Source of the DNA: Corbicula japonica
Lineage: Eukaryota > Mollusca > Bivalvia > Venerida > Cyrenidae
NCBI GenBank assembly: GCA_038501625.1
Contig: JAZAYU010000012.1
Span: 744,001-808,000 of the forward strand
DNA: 64,000 nucleotides
Direction: 5' to 3'
Both the position numbers and the translations under genes were made by a program. The first letter of the stretch is position 1. The number at the start of each line of letters is the position of its first letter. The notes below the pieces were generated by a model that did not search any database, was not told the origin of the DNA, and saw nothing but the letters and a program-made list of their open reading frames with translations. This document shows positions 30,601 to 33,774 of this stretch, in pieces.

Positions 30601-32694
30601 AAAATTTACAGAGTAGATCCTGATAAGTTAGCAAGGATACTGTTCGCTCATGGATAAAATTTACAGAGTAGATCCTGATAAGTAAGCAAGGATACTGTTC
30701 GCTCATGGATAAAATTTACAGAGTAGATCCTGATAAGTTAGCAAGGATACTGTTCGCTCATGGATAAAATTTACAGAGTAGATCCTGATAAGTTAGCAAG
30801 GATACTCTTCGCTCATGGATAAAATTTACAGAGTAGATCCTGATAAGTTAGCAAGGATACTGTTCGCTCATGGATAAAATTTACAGAGTAGATCCTGATA
30901 AGTTAGCAAGGATACTGTTCGCTCATGGATAAAATTTACAGAGTAGATCCTGATAAGTTAGCAAGGATACTGTTCGCTCATGGATAAAATTTACAGAGTA
31001 GATCCTGATAAGTTAGCAAGGATACTGTTCGCTCATGGATAAAATTTACAGAGTAGATCCTGATAAGTTGGCAAGGATACTGTTCGCTCATGGATAAAAT
31101 TTAAAGCCATTATCCCATGGAGTTTGTTAGTCCTTTTCTTGCATACCGGATAAGTATTTCCGCGTGATTTACCGGGGAAAGAAAATCTTATCTTTTCCCT
31201 AGGGAAAAGATACCGTTCGCGTGCTACATGAGTGACGTCAGGTCATCAGGTATCTGACGTAATATATTCAAGTTAGTGACGTCATTTACAAAATATGGTT
31301 TGCGTTAACGTCAATTTTTCAGTATAAGGAAACAAAATTCTTTTTTTACATATACACAAATGCTATGAGCAGTAATGATATGCAAGAAAAAGTATCTTGC
31401 ATGAGAAATTCGGTAAAGATAGAAAAATCTGTCACCTCGGGTGAACTGTTTTGGCGGGAACTCGGCAGAGCCTCGTTCCCGCAAAACAGTTCCCCCTCGG
31501 TGACAGATTTTTCCATCTTCACCTCACACTCATGCAAGATACTTATAATCTTGAAAATGACAAAGATTTTTATTTTGAAATATTTCAGTATCTTTGTGAT
31601 ATAATTATGTGTAGTTTACCTTTTATGTGTTACATGGAAAGATGGCCTCAATGAAAATCTTTCGGCTATCTTATTGCCAAATATAAATCTGTACCATCTG
31701 ATCAGAATCTGCACTGTTCACTTTACGATTCGTTATTTCTGACCAAAATGCAACCAGTGCAGATCCTGATCAGACGGCACACACTTGCCGGCTGATCTGG
31801 ATCTATACTGGTCGCACATACGTAAAATGTGTATATATGGAGGAAAGGGTTGTCGTTTGAAATGATATTCTAGTCAAGTTGCATTCAATAATGGGTCAAA
31901 TATCATAATTTGTTGAAAATTTTCTGTAGATGAAAATATTTGCAATAAGAAAACACCCATCTACCGTTGTACATTGTACCGAGGACATTATGGTGTGGAC
32001 ATACCAGCTTCTCATGGTGGAGGAAGACCCCAGGTGCCCCTCCAGGCAATTTCAGGCCCGAGCGGGCACCTGGGTAGAACCACCGGTGTTCCGCAAGCTA
32101 GCTGGTTAGCTTCCTCACATGAAAGATCTTGACCCTGGTAGGTCTCGAACTCACAGCGGTGAAGGGCAAGTGATTGTCAGTCGGAAACCTTAACCATTCG
32201 GCCACGGACGCCCCATTTCCATTGATTTATTACAATCAATTTGGTCTCTGGAACACAGTAAAATTTAATTTAAGGAACCTCTTTCTGAGGTTTTGAGTAG
32301 ACTTTCTAGCTATAACTCCTCAGACTTTTCACCAATCACTCCATACAGTTTAATGTACATTTTTTTTTTAATTTGCTTAAACAATTGTAAGCAAAATATC
32401 ATATGCCGTTGCATCATTAAGGAATGATCATTAAAATCTTTGCTGTAGTTTACTTACTTCACCATCTTTGAGCGGCACAATTTTGGAGAAGTCTGTCACG
32501 CAGAGCACCTGGTCATCACGTGTTGCGACTCGTTCAGCCTTCGTGTTGAAGAATCTCTCGCAGTCAAACTCGTTATCAGCAAAGTACTGCCATGGTTCCC
32601 ACGTCTTGCCATAGTCGTCAGATTTCTCCAGTGCCCAGACACCTGGACGAGGTGAGTTTGCCATCTTGATATACACATAGGCTATCAGAAACTC
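451..32694 (-). CDS. LAMA5-like: Laminin subunit alpha (alpha-3/5 or LanA type), 28 internal exons, partial at both ends
   Basis: A secreted basement-membrane protein, the alpha chain of the laminin heterotrimer: its LN domain drives network polymerisation and its LE/L4 modules form the short arm. Exons in transcription order are given as separate entries; joined they give 4722 bp, 1574 codons, without a stop and with matching phases at all 27 junctions. Domain order by residue of this fragment: LN 1 to about 139, LE1-LE11 about 145-700, cysteine-poor L4-like domain about 701-1235, LE12-LE16 about 1236-1458, L4a from 1459. An LE block, a long non-LE domain beginning with NFSWRGYA, a second LE block and then L4a is the alpha-3/5 layout, not beta or gamma. 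The signal peptide, first half of LN, rest of L4a, coiled coil and LG domains lie outside what can be seen. Alpha-3 versus alpha-5 naming is not meaningful in a mollusc; the family assignment is firm. Confidence 0.95.
780..1000. repeat. AT-rich degenerate repeat, three units
   Basis: Variants of TATGAATATTTAGGTGTGTAAAT near 810, 860 and 960 in the intron between exons 27 and 28. Confidence 0.6.
1132..1287 (-). CDS. LAMA5-like: Laminin alpha exon 27 (start of L4a)
   Basis: Starts LIDMQGWG and ends [13 protein letters not shown], the diagnostic opening of laminin domain IV type A. Fifty-two codons, phase 0/0, acceptor TGTGACAG, donor GTACTTTG (a weak donor). Confidence 0.95.
1551..1696. repeat. 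Long hairpin, about 146 bp
   Basis: Arms of about 65 bp (ATAAATATCACATCCCATTG ... and inverse) with few mismatches, closed by CCTCGGCTAACGCCTCGG. Lies in the intron between laminin exons 26 and 27. Confidence 0.9.
1798..2037. mobile_element. TTAA MITE, diverged full-length copy
   Basis: Both hairpins present (GAACAGTGTAGATCC, ACCAGTGCAGATCC); right end ATATATGGAGGAAAGGGG then TTAA. Confidence 0.9.
2100..3278. mobile_element. TA-flanked transposon, about 1.2 kb, possibly pogo/Tigger-like
   Basis: Left CACTGCGGACTCTTTATAAT and right inverse ending AAGAGTTTGCAGTG, flanked by TA. The TIR extends about 28 bp with three mismatches, including the GCGC/GCGG part. Subterminal AACGCGGTCG sequences occur at both ends. 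Non-autonomous, inside the intron between laminin exons 26 and 27. Confidence 0.75.
3471..3611 (-). CDS. LAMA5-like: Laminin alpha exon 26 (end of LE15, start of LE16)
   Basis: Encodes [11 protein letters not shown] ... [23 protein letters not shown] is the signature of the split LE module that is interrupted by L4a in alpha chains. Forty-seven codons, phase 0/0, acceptor TTTTCAG, donor GTAAGTCT. Confidence 0.95.
4118..4230. mobile_element. TTAA MITE remnant
   Basis: GTAGATCCTGATCAGACTGC and CAGCTGATCTGGAAC halves of one hairpin; ends lost. Confidence 0.7.
4279..4423 (-). CDS. LAMA5-like: Laminin alpha exon 25 (end of LE14, start of LE15)
   Basis: Encodes [14 protein letters not shown] ... 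[19 protein letters not shown] and ends NAQCICK. It is 145 bp, phase 2 in and 0 out, acceptor TCTGTAG, donor GTAAGTTG. Confidence 0.95.
4780..4903. mobile_element. TTAA MITE, right half, adjoining the next copy
   Basis: Middle GGTTATTTCTGACC and second hairpin retained; left half missing. Abuts the complete copy at 4904. Confidence 0.8.
4904..5145. mobile_element. TTAA palindromic MITE, complete copy (reference)
   Basis: Element of 234 bp between perfect TTAA duplications. Ends CCCTTTCCTGTACAGACAC and inverse AGGAAAGGG. Two internal hairpins of about 63 bp: GAACAGTTTAGATCC ... AAACTGTTC and GACCAGTGCAGATCC ... ACACTGGTC, each with an AGATCAGCCGGCACATCCG/inverse core. CCCTTT ends plus TTAA suggest a piggyBac-derived family. 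Ends 46 bp from the exon 24 donor. Confidence 0.95.
5191..5261 (-). CDS. LAMA5-like: Laminin alpha exon 24 (LE14, first half)
   Basis: Encodes [16 protein letters not shown] and DENTGQC, 71 bp, phase 0 in and 2 out, the smallest exon here. Acceptor GTTACAG, donor GTACAATC. A complete MITE ends 46 bp from the donor. Confidence 0.95.
5366..5548. mobile_element. TA-flanked 183-bp MITE (CCGTAATTG family)
   Basis: TIR CCGTAATTGTTTGAATATAA plus GCCGCAC, right inverse ending AACAATGACAG, TA on both sides. Interior rich in GGGGTGCGGCTAATACACAG. Confidence 0.9.
5799..6010. mobile_element. TTAA MITE, highly degenerate
   Basis: TTTAACCCTTTTTTCCGAAC to ATGGAGTGAAGATTTAA, with the internal GTGTTAATCCTGATCAGATC. 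Confidence 0.6.
6252..6382 (-). CDS. LAMA5-like: Laminin alpha exon 23 (LE13)
   Basis: A short LE module lacking the first loop ([15 protein letters not shown] ... GYDALIGC), as in the matching alpha-5 module. It is 131 bp, phase 1 in and 0 out, donor GTAAATCA. The acceptor region is tandemly duplicated (6373-6442). Confidence 0.95.
6373..6442. repeat. 35-bp duplication containing the exon 23 acceptor
   Basis: Copies at 6373-6407 and 6408-6442 (CAGTTACATGCTGAAAGA and CAGTTACACGCCGAAAGA). On the minus strand the intronic copy reads CTTTCGG where the working acceptor has CTTTCAG, so the spare site is dead. Confidence 0.9.
6854..7062 (-). CDS. LAMA5-like: Laminin alpha exon 22 (domain end and LE12)
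   Basis: [20 protein letters not shown] leads into LE12 ([13 protein letters not shown] ... GFFGFPRC). It is 209 bp, phase 2 in and 1 out, acceptor CTTCGTAG, donor GTAAGTCA. Confidence 0.95.
7581..7994. repeat. 44-bp tandem repeat carrying copies of the exon 21 splice donor
   Basis: TGATAACTTAC starts at 7581 and every 44 bp to 7977, ten times. The last copy is the real exon 21 donor. On the minus strand every intronic unit keeps GTAAGTTATCACTGG. Confidence 0.95.
7988..8103 (-). CDS. LAMA5-like: Laminin alpha exon 21 (end of the L4-like domain)
   Basis: Encodes [17 protein letters not shown] ... [12 protein letters not shown], the third D-Y-L-L-x-P strand and the C-x-x-x-G turn before the second LE block. 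It is 116 bp, phase 0 in and 2 out, donor GTAAGTTA. Nine further copies of this donor follow in tandem inside the intron. Confidence 0.95.
8536..8777. mobile_element. TTAA MITE, complete copy next to the exon 20 donor
   Basis: TTAA at both ends, 242 bp overall, both hairpins intact. Its end is 20 bp from the splice donor. Confidence 0.95.
8797..8945 (-). CDS. LAMA5-like: Laminin alpha exon 20 (L4-like domain)
   Basis: Contains [13 protein letters not shown], matching the family's SFCPHGYGCR, then [11 protein letters not shown] and GQEIWL. It is 149 bp, phase 1 in and 0 out, acceptor TTTACAG, donor GTAAGAAA. An intact MITE with both TTAA ends stops 20 bp from the donor. Confidence 0.95.
9076..9313. 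mobile_element. TTAA MITE, near-complete copy
   Basis: Left TTAA lost (CAATTCTTTCC), right end G-rich (nine Gs) then TTAA. Confidence 0.9.
9388..9617. mobile_element. TTAA MITE, diverged copy next to the exon 19 donor
   Basis: CATTTACTCCAAATCGACAC to AAGGAGTAAAAGTTAA; ends 48 bp from the donor. Confidence 0.85.
9665..9794 (-). CDS. LAMA5-like: Laminin alpha exon 19 (L4-like domain)
   Basis: Encodes [19 protein letters not shown] then [20 protein letters not shown], which corresponds to the 'FT-x-H-V-P-x-x-G-x-Y-x-F-L-L-H-x-Y-Q' strand pair of alpha-5. It is 130 bp, phase 0 in and 1 out, donor GTATACAA. A MITE ends 48 bp beyond it. Confidence 0.93.
10177..10515. repeat. About 27-bp degenerate minisatellite overlapping the exon 18 donor
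   Basis: Variants of CTATATCTGTACTTACCACTG repeated about twelve times. On the minus strand the unit reads GTGGTAAGTACAGATATAG, the same as the authentic donor GTGGTAAGTAC at 10511. Older than the 44-bp array; several units have lost GTAAG. Confidence 0.85.
10511..10658 (-). CDS. LAMA5-like: Laminin alpha exon 18 (L4-like domain)
   Basis: Encodes [18 protein letters not shown] ... GLVRLNSTV, 148 bp, phase 2 in and 0 out, acceptor TTTTCAG, donor GTAAGTAC. The first 330 bp of the following intron are a minisatellite built from copies of this donor region. Confidence 0.93.
10811..10846. repeat. (TTTA)n microsatellite
   Basis: About eight TTTA-type units. Confidence 0.9.
10878..11106. mobile_element. 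TTAA MITE, diverged copy next to the exon 17 donor
   Basis: TTAAACCCTTTACTCAATAT, reverse arrangement of the hairpins (GACCACTG first). Ends about 48 bp from the donor. Confidence 0.85.
11154..11236 (-). CDS. LAMA5-like: Laminin alpha exon 17 (L4-like domain)
   Basis: A short exon, [20 protein letters not shown] then VCIKINGV, matching the 'VP-x-E-F ... EP-x-V-S-C-I' stretch of alpha-5. It is 83 bp, phase 0 in and 2 out, acceptor TTTCAG, donor GTAAGTCA. A MITE ends about 48 bp from the donor. Confidence 0.93.
11429..11612. mobile_element. TA-flanked 184-bp MITE (CCGTAATTG family)
   Basis: Same family as 5366-5548 with TA at 11427-11428 and 11613-11614. Intron between exons 16 and 17. Confidence 0.9.
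11651..12048. mobile_element. TTAA MITE carrying the nested TA MITE
   Basis: TTAA at both ends; host sequence continuous once 11775-11941 is removed. Ends 47 bp from the exon 16 donor. Confidence 0.9.
11775..11939. mobile_element. TA-flanked 165-bp MITE nested in a TTAA MITE
   Basis: CCATCATTGTCTGAATATAA ... TTCGAACAATGACGG with TA at 11773-11774 and 11940-11941. Removing it with one TA restores GGTTATTTCAGACC of the host MITE. Confidence 0.95.
12095..12209 (-). CDS. LAMA5-like: Laminin alpha exon 16 (L4-like domain)
   Basis: Encodes [15 protein letters not shown] ... [13 protein letters not shown], 115 bp, phase 2 in and 0 out, acceptor TTTTCAG, donor GTAAGAGT. A composite MITE ends 47 bp beyond the donor. 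Confidence 0.93.
12831..12972. mobile_element. TTAA MITE, single-hairpin copy
   Basis: TTTAACCTTTTTCCTCATAT to CTATGGAGGAAAGGGTCAA with one hairpin, about 140 bp. Ends 30 bp from the GC donor of exon 15. Confidence 0.85.
13002..13316 (-). CDS. LAMA5-like: Laminin alpha exon 15 (L4-like domain), GC splice donor
   Basis: It starts [17 protein letters not shown] and ends in the CQY of CQYSSLCRQ. Only use of a GC donor (CAG then GCAAGTAT) keeps the frame into exon 16. The nearby GT four bases on would put a stop in exon 16. The resulting YSSLCR matches the alpha-5 consensus at the joint. It is 315 bp, phase 2 in and out. Contains NRT and NGT sequons. Confidence 0.92.
13491..13696. mobile_element. 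hAT-like MITE, second, diverged copy
   Basis: Starts CAGAATTCCCAAAAGCTGCC and shares the internal string GTCAGACAAAAATTTGAACT with the reverse complement of the 55169 copy. No target duplication is visible, so this copy is old or its ends are imprecise. It lies in the laminin intron between exons 14 and 15. Confidence 0.7.
14334..14428 (-). CDS. LAMA5-like: Laminin alpha exon 14 (L4-like domain)
   Basis: Encodes [18 protein letters not shown] and YRPC, the repeated D-Y-hydrophobic-hydrophobic-P strand that recurs three times in this domain (also in exon 21). It is 95 bp, phase 0 in and 2 out, donor GTAAGTTA. Confidence 0.93.
14496..14728. mobile_element. TTAA MITE, near-complete copy
   Basis: AACCCTTTCCTCCATAGATA to ATATATGGAGGAAAGGGTTA; both TTAA sites have mutated. 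Lies 68 bp upstream of the exon 14 acceptor. Confidence 0.9.
14889..15130. mobile_element. TTAA MITE, complete copy, reverse orientation
   Basis: 242 bp with TTAA at both ends. GACCAG hairpin first, GAACAG-type hairpin second. A degenerate relative precedes it at about 14780-14888. Confidence 0.95.
15313..15582 (-). CDS. LAMA5-like: Laminin alpha exon 13 (L4-like domain)
   Basis: Ninety codons, phase 0/0. Contains FYRYVNR and [11 protein letters not shown], which align with the conserved beta-sandwich positions of the alpha-5 domain. Acceptor TTTTCAG, donor GTGAGTTA. No cysteine in the exon. Confidence 0.95.
15910..16140. mobile_element. TTAA MITE, degenerate
   Basis: TTAACCCCTTATCTATATTA; hairpins recognisable (GAAGATCCAGATCAGCTGG, AACAGTTTAGATCC), right end decayed. 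Confidence 0.75.
16289..16530. mobile_element. TTAA MITE, complete copy
   Basis: 242 bp, TTAA at both ends; shares its right TTAA with the next copy. Confidence 0.95.
16527..16714. mobile_element. TTAA MITE, shortened copy sharing a TTAA
   Basis: Ends CCATAGATGAGG and ATGAAGTAAAGGGTTTAA; much diverged. Insertion of one copy into the terminal TTAA of the other is the simplest reading. Confidence 0.7.
16828..16984 (-). CDS. LAMA5-like: Laminin alpha exon 12 (start of the cysteine-poor L4-like domain)
   Basis: Contains [12 protein letters not shown] and [10 protein letters not shown], the opening signature of the domain between the two LE blocks of alpha-3/5 and insect LanA chains. It is 157 bp, phase 2 in and 0 out, donor GTATGTGA. 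Confidence 0.95.
17377..17622. mobile_element. TTAA MITE, degenerate
   Basis: TTAATCCTTTACTTCATAGC to CATATAGAGTTATGGGATAA. Ends 82 bp from the exon 11 donor. Confidence 0.75.
17704..17803 (-). CDS. LAMA5-like: Laminin alpha exon 11 (LE11, first half)
   Basis: It encodes [13 protein letters not shown] ... [14 protein letters not shown] and stops before the last LE loop, where the non-LE domain begins. It is 100 bp, phase 1 in and 2 out, donor GTAAGTTG. Confidence 0.95.
18425..18583 (-). CDS. LAMA5-like: Laminin alpha exon 10 (LE10)
   Basis: An LE module from [15 protein letters not shown] to [13 protein letters not shown], 159 bp, phase 1/1, acceptor GTTACAG, donor GTAAGTAA. Confidence 0.95.
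19032..19273. mobile_element. TTAA MITE, complete copy
   Basis: 242 bp, TTAA at both ends, close to the reference copy at 4904. Confidence 0.95.
19274..19606. mobile_element. TTAA MITE, degenerate, hosting the 145-bp palindrome
   Basis: GGCATGGGCTAACAGTGTAG onward; interrupted at 19417-19579 by the palindromic element; ends in ATGTAATTAA. Confidence 0.75.
19426..19570. mobile_element. 145-bp palindromic element with 9-bp target duplication
   Basis: Nearly perfect palindrome, ends GCTGAAGGTTATAAA and inverse of GACTGAAGGTTATAAA, centre GGCGACTGGTCGCC. Flanked by CTGATCAGG at 19417-19425 and 19571-19579. It has inserted into a MITE. A 9-bp duplication is typical of MULEs. A degenerate copy lies at 26388-26510. 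Confidence 0.85.
19673..19973. mobile_element. Second TTAA/CCCTTT MITE family, 301 bp
   Basis: Ends CCCTTTCACTGCCATAAGG and TTTTTGAAAGGG, right TTAA intact (19974-19977), left mutated to ATAA. Interior GACGGCATATACCGTC palindromes. Shares only the CCCTTT ends with the main MITE. A one-ended relative starts near 20055 (TTTAACCCTTTCTAATTTC). Confidence 0.7.
20260..20436 (-). CDS. LAMA5-like: Laminin alpha exon 9 (LE9, long-loop module)
   Basis: An LE module with an extended first loop ([19 protein letters not shown]) ending [13 protein letters not shown], which matches the atypical module at this place in alpha-5 chains. It is 177 bp, phase 1/1, donor GTATGACA. Its acceptor exists in three tandem copies (see the repeat at 20438-20515). 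Confidence 0.95.
20438..20515. repeat. 26-bp repeat, three copies, containing the exon 9 acceptor
   Basis: TGAAACATTAGTAGTGGTAG plus GTTTAC, starting at 20438, 20464 and 20490. On the minus strand each copy carries CTACTAAT (branch-point-like; CTACTTAT in the copy next to the exon), then GTTTCAG. Only the first copy by coordinate adjoins the exon. Confidence 0.95.
21301..21460. repeat. Long hairpin, about 160 bp
   Basis: Arms starting AAACAATTATTTGGTTAC and inverse, centre CCCTCGCCTGCGGCTCGGG. No sequence shared with the other hairpins except the centre. Intron between exons 8 and 9. Confidence 0.9.
22097..22234 (-). CDS. LAMA5-like: Laminin alpha exon 8 (LE8)
   Basis: One LE module ([13 protein letters not shown] ... 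GLYNYPNC), 138 bp, phase 1/1, acceptor TTTCAG, donor GTAACTGA, a weaker donor than most in this gene. Confidence 0.95.
22315..22701. mobile_element. TA-flanked short MITE interrupted by a TTAA MITE
   Basis: Ends CAGTAAAACCCTGCTATAAA and inverse GAGGGGTTTTACTG, TA at 22313-22314 and 22702-22703. The TTAA MITE at 22353-22594 sits inside; without it the element is about 150 bp. pogo/Tigger-like by its ends. Confidence 0.8.
22353..22594. mobile_element. TTAA MITE, complete copy, nested
   Basis: 242 bp with TTAA at both ends, inserted in the TA-flanked element 22315-22701. Confidence 0.95.
22703..22860. mobile_element. TTAA MITE remnant next to the exon 7 donor
   Basis: First hairpin and middle remain; the second hairpin stops at GATCCTGGTCAGTCAAC, 19 bp from the donor. 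Confidence 0.8.
22879..23154 (-). CDS. LAMA5-like: Laminin alpha exon 7 (LE6 and LE7)
   Basis: Two complete LE modules, ending GYYAYPDC and GFYKYPEC. At 276 bp it is exactly twice the 138 bp of exons 6 and 8, with the same 1/1 phase, which suggests a fused pair of single-module exons or an ancestral two-module exon. Donor GTGAGTTT. A MITE remnant lies 19 bp away on the intron side. Confidence 0.95.
23175..23375. repeat. Probable dispersed repeat with CACGAATATAAGTG
   Basis: TTTTTGTGGATTTCGTTTTTAA and CATGAAATTTGATGCCCACG resemble a family common in bivalve introns, by my recollection only. No terminal structure found. Confidence 0.35.
23395..23575. mobile_element. TA-flanked 181-bp MITE (CCGTAATTG family)
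   Basis: CCATCATTGTTTGAATATAA ... TTCGAACAATGACGG with TA on both sides. Intron between exons 6 and 7. Confidence 0.9.
24170..24307 (-). CDS. LAMA5-like: Laminin alpha exon 6 (LE5)
   Basis: A single complete LE module from [13 protein letters not shown] to FNFPDC. It is 138 bp, phase 1 at both ends, so it is a symmetric, duplicable exon. Acceptor CTTTCAG, donor GTAAGTAT. Confidence 0.95.
24328..24367. mobile_element. TTAA MITE end fragment
   Basis: TAACCCTTTACTCTATAGAC then ACACCTTTATT only, 24 bp upstream of the exon 6 acceptor. Confidence 0.75.
24518..26207 (+). mobile_element. Pearl/Helitron-like element with nine 156-bp core units
   Basis: Left end AAACAAGAGCCGTCAGAGAC plus GGGTTATGCTCCCC. 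Core units with AATTTCAAAGGGCAATAACTC start at 24691, 24847, 25003, 25159, 25316, 25472, 25628, 25784 and 25940. Then (GACG)n at 26091-26160 and the hairpin GCTCCCCCGAATTTCGGGGG. TTATGCTCCCC left and GGGGGGAGCATAA right form subterminal inverted repeats, as in Helentron-type elements. Sits in the intron between laminin exons 5 and 6. Confidence 0.85.
26388..26510. mobile_element. Degenerate copy of the 145-bp palindromic element
   Basis: GGAGACCAGTTTCAAATCTC ... ACTGGCTGAAATAGAG and the inverse half GATCCTTGAGATTTGAGAC match the copy at 19426. The outer arms have decayed. Confidence 0.8.
26516..26753. mobile_element. TTAA MITE, near-complete copy next to the exon 5 donor
   Basis: Left TTAA intact, right TCAA. 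The last hairpin arm is damaged. Ends 51 bp from the donor and directly abuts the degenerate palindrome on its left. Confidence 0.9.
26804..26979 (-). CDS. LAMA5-like: Laminin alpha exon 5 (end of LE3 and LE4)
   Basis: It completes LE3 (GYYGYPNC) and encodes LE4 ([13 protein letters not shown] ... GFYDFPTC). It is 176 bp, phase 2 in and 1 out, acceptor TTTGCAG, donor GTAAGTTA. A MITE ends 51 bp beyond the donor. Confidence 0.95.
27153..27260. mobile_element. TTAA MITE remnant
   Basis: AATCCTTTACTGTATAGATG and TGTGACCTGTGTAGATCC; the rest is lost. Confidence 0.6.
27514..27727. mobile_element. TTAA MITE, right end deleted, next to the exon 4 donor
   Basis: Left TTAA and both hairpins intact; the last terminal bases are missing, yet GGTTAA remains. 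Ends 15 bp from the donor. Confidence 0.9.
27742..28048 (-). CDS. LAMA5-like: Laminin alpha exon 4 (LE2 and most of LE3)
   Basis: It opens with [10 protein letters not shown] (LE2) and runs through [17 protein letters not shown] to [16 protein letters not shown] of LE3. It is 307 bp, phase 1 in and 2 out, acceptor ATTTCAG, donor GTAATCAG. A MITE truncated at its right end stops 15 bp from the donor. Confidence 0.95.
28349..28568 (-). CDS. LAMA5-like: Laminin alpha exon 3 (end of LN and LE1)
   Basis: It starts [14 protein letters not shown], the invariant LN-to-LE hinge, then gives LE1 ([10 protein letters not shown] ... [13 protein letters not shown]). It is 220 bp, phase 0 in and 1 out, donor GTAAGAGC. 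The hinge sequence is diagnostic for alpha chains. Confidence 0.95.
28750..28983. mobile_element. TTAA MITE, degenerate, next to the exon 2 donor
   Basis: ATAACCCTCAACTCCTTTTA to GGTATAAAGGGATAA; hairpins recognisable. Ends 34 bp from the donor. Confidence 0.8.
29017..29187 (-). CDS. LAMA5-like: Laminin alpha exon 2 (LN domain, C-terminal part)
   Basis: Fifty-seven codons, phase 0/0, acceptor after a poly-T tract (TTTTCAG), donor GTAAGTTATC. The motif [17 protein letters not shown] is the LN signature near the end of the domain, and the exon ends in VTRR. One NFT glycosylation sequon is present. A degenerate MITE ends 34 bp beyond the donor. Confidence 0.95.
29263..29345 (+). mobile_element. 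tRNA-like SINE head fragment
   Basis: CCCGGTTAGCTCAGTTGGTT fits a tRNA box A with its flanks. GCGGGTTAGCTACC is at best a weak box B. Probably a decayed SINE head, not a working tRNA. Confidence 0.35.
29455..31105. repeat. 55-bp minisatellite (28 units) grown from a MITE
   Basis: A MITE half starts at 29455 (GTGTAGATCTAGATCAACTG). Its second hairpin, from 29566 on, is repeated 28 times at exactly 55 bp: GAGTAGATCCTGATAAGTTA, GCAAGGATACTGTTCGCTC, ATGGATAAAATTTACA. Each unit is one arm of the MITE hairpin. Units differ mostly by TTA/TTG at one place. Confidence 0.95.
31391..31543. repeat. Long hairpin, about 153 bp
   Basis: Arms starting AGTATCTTGCATGAG and inverse, inner arm AACTGTTTTGGCGGGAAC, centre ACTCGGCAGAGCCTCGTT. 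Intron between exons 1 and 2. Confidence 0.9.
31670..31852. mobile_element. TTAA MITE, left part lost
   Basis: Second half of hairpin 1, complete hairpin 2 and right end ATATATGGAGGAAAGGGTT. Confidence 0.85.
31985..32213 (-). mobile_element. tRNA-derived SINE of mollusc type
   Basis: On the minus strand it starts with a tRNA-like head: box A GTGGCCGAATGGTTAAGG and box B GAGTTCGAGACC. A conserved central part follows (CCCAGGTGCCCGCTCGGGC and GAGGGGCACCTGGGGTC, which pair with each other). The layout matches bivalve SINEs with a V- or Meta-type core, recalled from general knowledge. The 3' tail is cut off. Confidence 0.8.
32458..32694 (-). CDS. LAMA5-like: Laminin alpha exon 1 of the window (LN domain, middle)
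   Basis: Seventy-nine codons, phase 0 at both ends, bounded by TTTTCAG and GTAAGTAA. It carries the most conserved LN block, [13 protein letters not shown] followed by [11 protein letters not shown], and ends in PLKDGE. It starts with [10 protein letters not shown] in mid-domain, so at least one upstream exon must encode the signal peptide and the first half of LN. I find no such exon between here and the right edge. Confidence 0.95.
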
Positions 32695-32763
32695 CTGAAA
32701 ATAAATCACATAGGTATGAAAGTTCAGCAGTGTAGTGTAGTGCCAATCATGACTATAAGACAC

Positions 32764-33774
32764 GCCTCTTTGTGCATATTAATAAGTTAGCCTTTAACGT
32801 CTCTTGGATAGTTTCTTGCGAAAACTGTTAAGATGAAGCAGTAGTTCAATAATCAACTGCACTGTGCTTGTCAGGTCTTTATTATAAAGTACCGCTACCT
32901 ATAAATTTTACAAGGAGATTTCATTTACACCCTTTATTTCATGGATACTCTGATGATTTTTGCACTTGGTAGACTATATTACTTGTAGAGCTAATACAGA
33001 TATCAACTTCAAACTTGAGAAACGTTTTCACCATCATAATCTACGTCACTTTCATCAAGACCTACACTATTTTCAAAGTTTTATCACAAAGGCAACTAGT
33101 ATAATTCCAGATCAACCTTCACCATGCACATCCATGCAGTCTGATCTGGATCAACAAAGTTTGACTTCTTGGTCAAAAATAACAATATATATAAACCATA
33201 TATATCTTTTAAAAAGCAAATGGTGCAGATCCTGACAAGACTGCATGGATGTGCCAGCTGATCTGGATCTACACTGGTAATAAATTGAATTAAAAGGTTA
33301 ACATGGCATCCCATTTTAGTACATCTGATCACTTTTATAGGATAGCCTGCTTTTTTAACATTGTAAACAAAGAATAATTAAAATTAATATTAACAAACAG
33401 AACTTTTGAACCGACAAGCAATGCCTAACAAAACCTGATCCACTCAAGCTCAAGAGAGCTAAAAGCTTACCATGGTACATGGTACAAAATGTATACTGTG
33501 GTATCATTTTATTTCATGCAGGTATAAATTTTGCTTATTTTGTGCAATAGTAAAAGCGCAAATAGAATCGCCCAGCAAAAATACACTATGTAATAATAAG
33601 TCTTATCATAGAAAAATTCAGTTGCACTAATTTATGAAGGAAAAACAAATTGTGTTAAAACTTCTCCTCACAAAATTAATGATACTACAGTACTAGTTTC
33701 AGCTCTGACTTCTAGCTGGATAAATACGGTAGTGCCAAGTTCAATGACTGTAATATATTATATACCGTAAAAAC
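32764..33774. other. Stretch upstream of the first visible laminin exon
   Basis: Holds one degenerate MITE and AT-rich sequence. I looked for an antisense exon with the early-LN cysteines or the WWQSPP block and found none. Confidence 0.6.
32927..33302. mobile_element. TTAA MITE, degenerate and expanded
   Basis: ACACCCTTTATTTCATGG at the left and AATTAAAAGGTTAA at the right; hairpin halves separated by unrelated sequence. Upstream of laminin exon 1 of the window. Confidence 0.6.
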
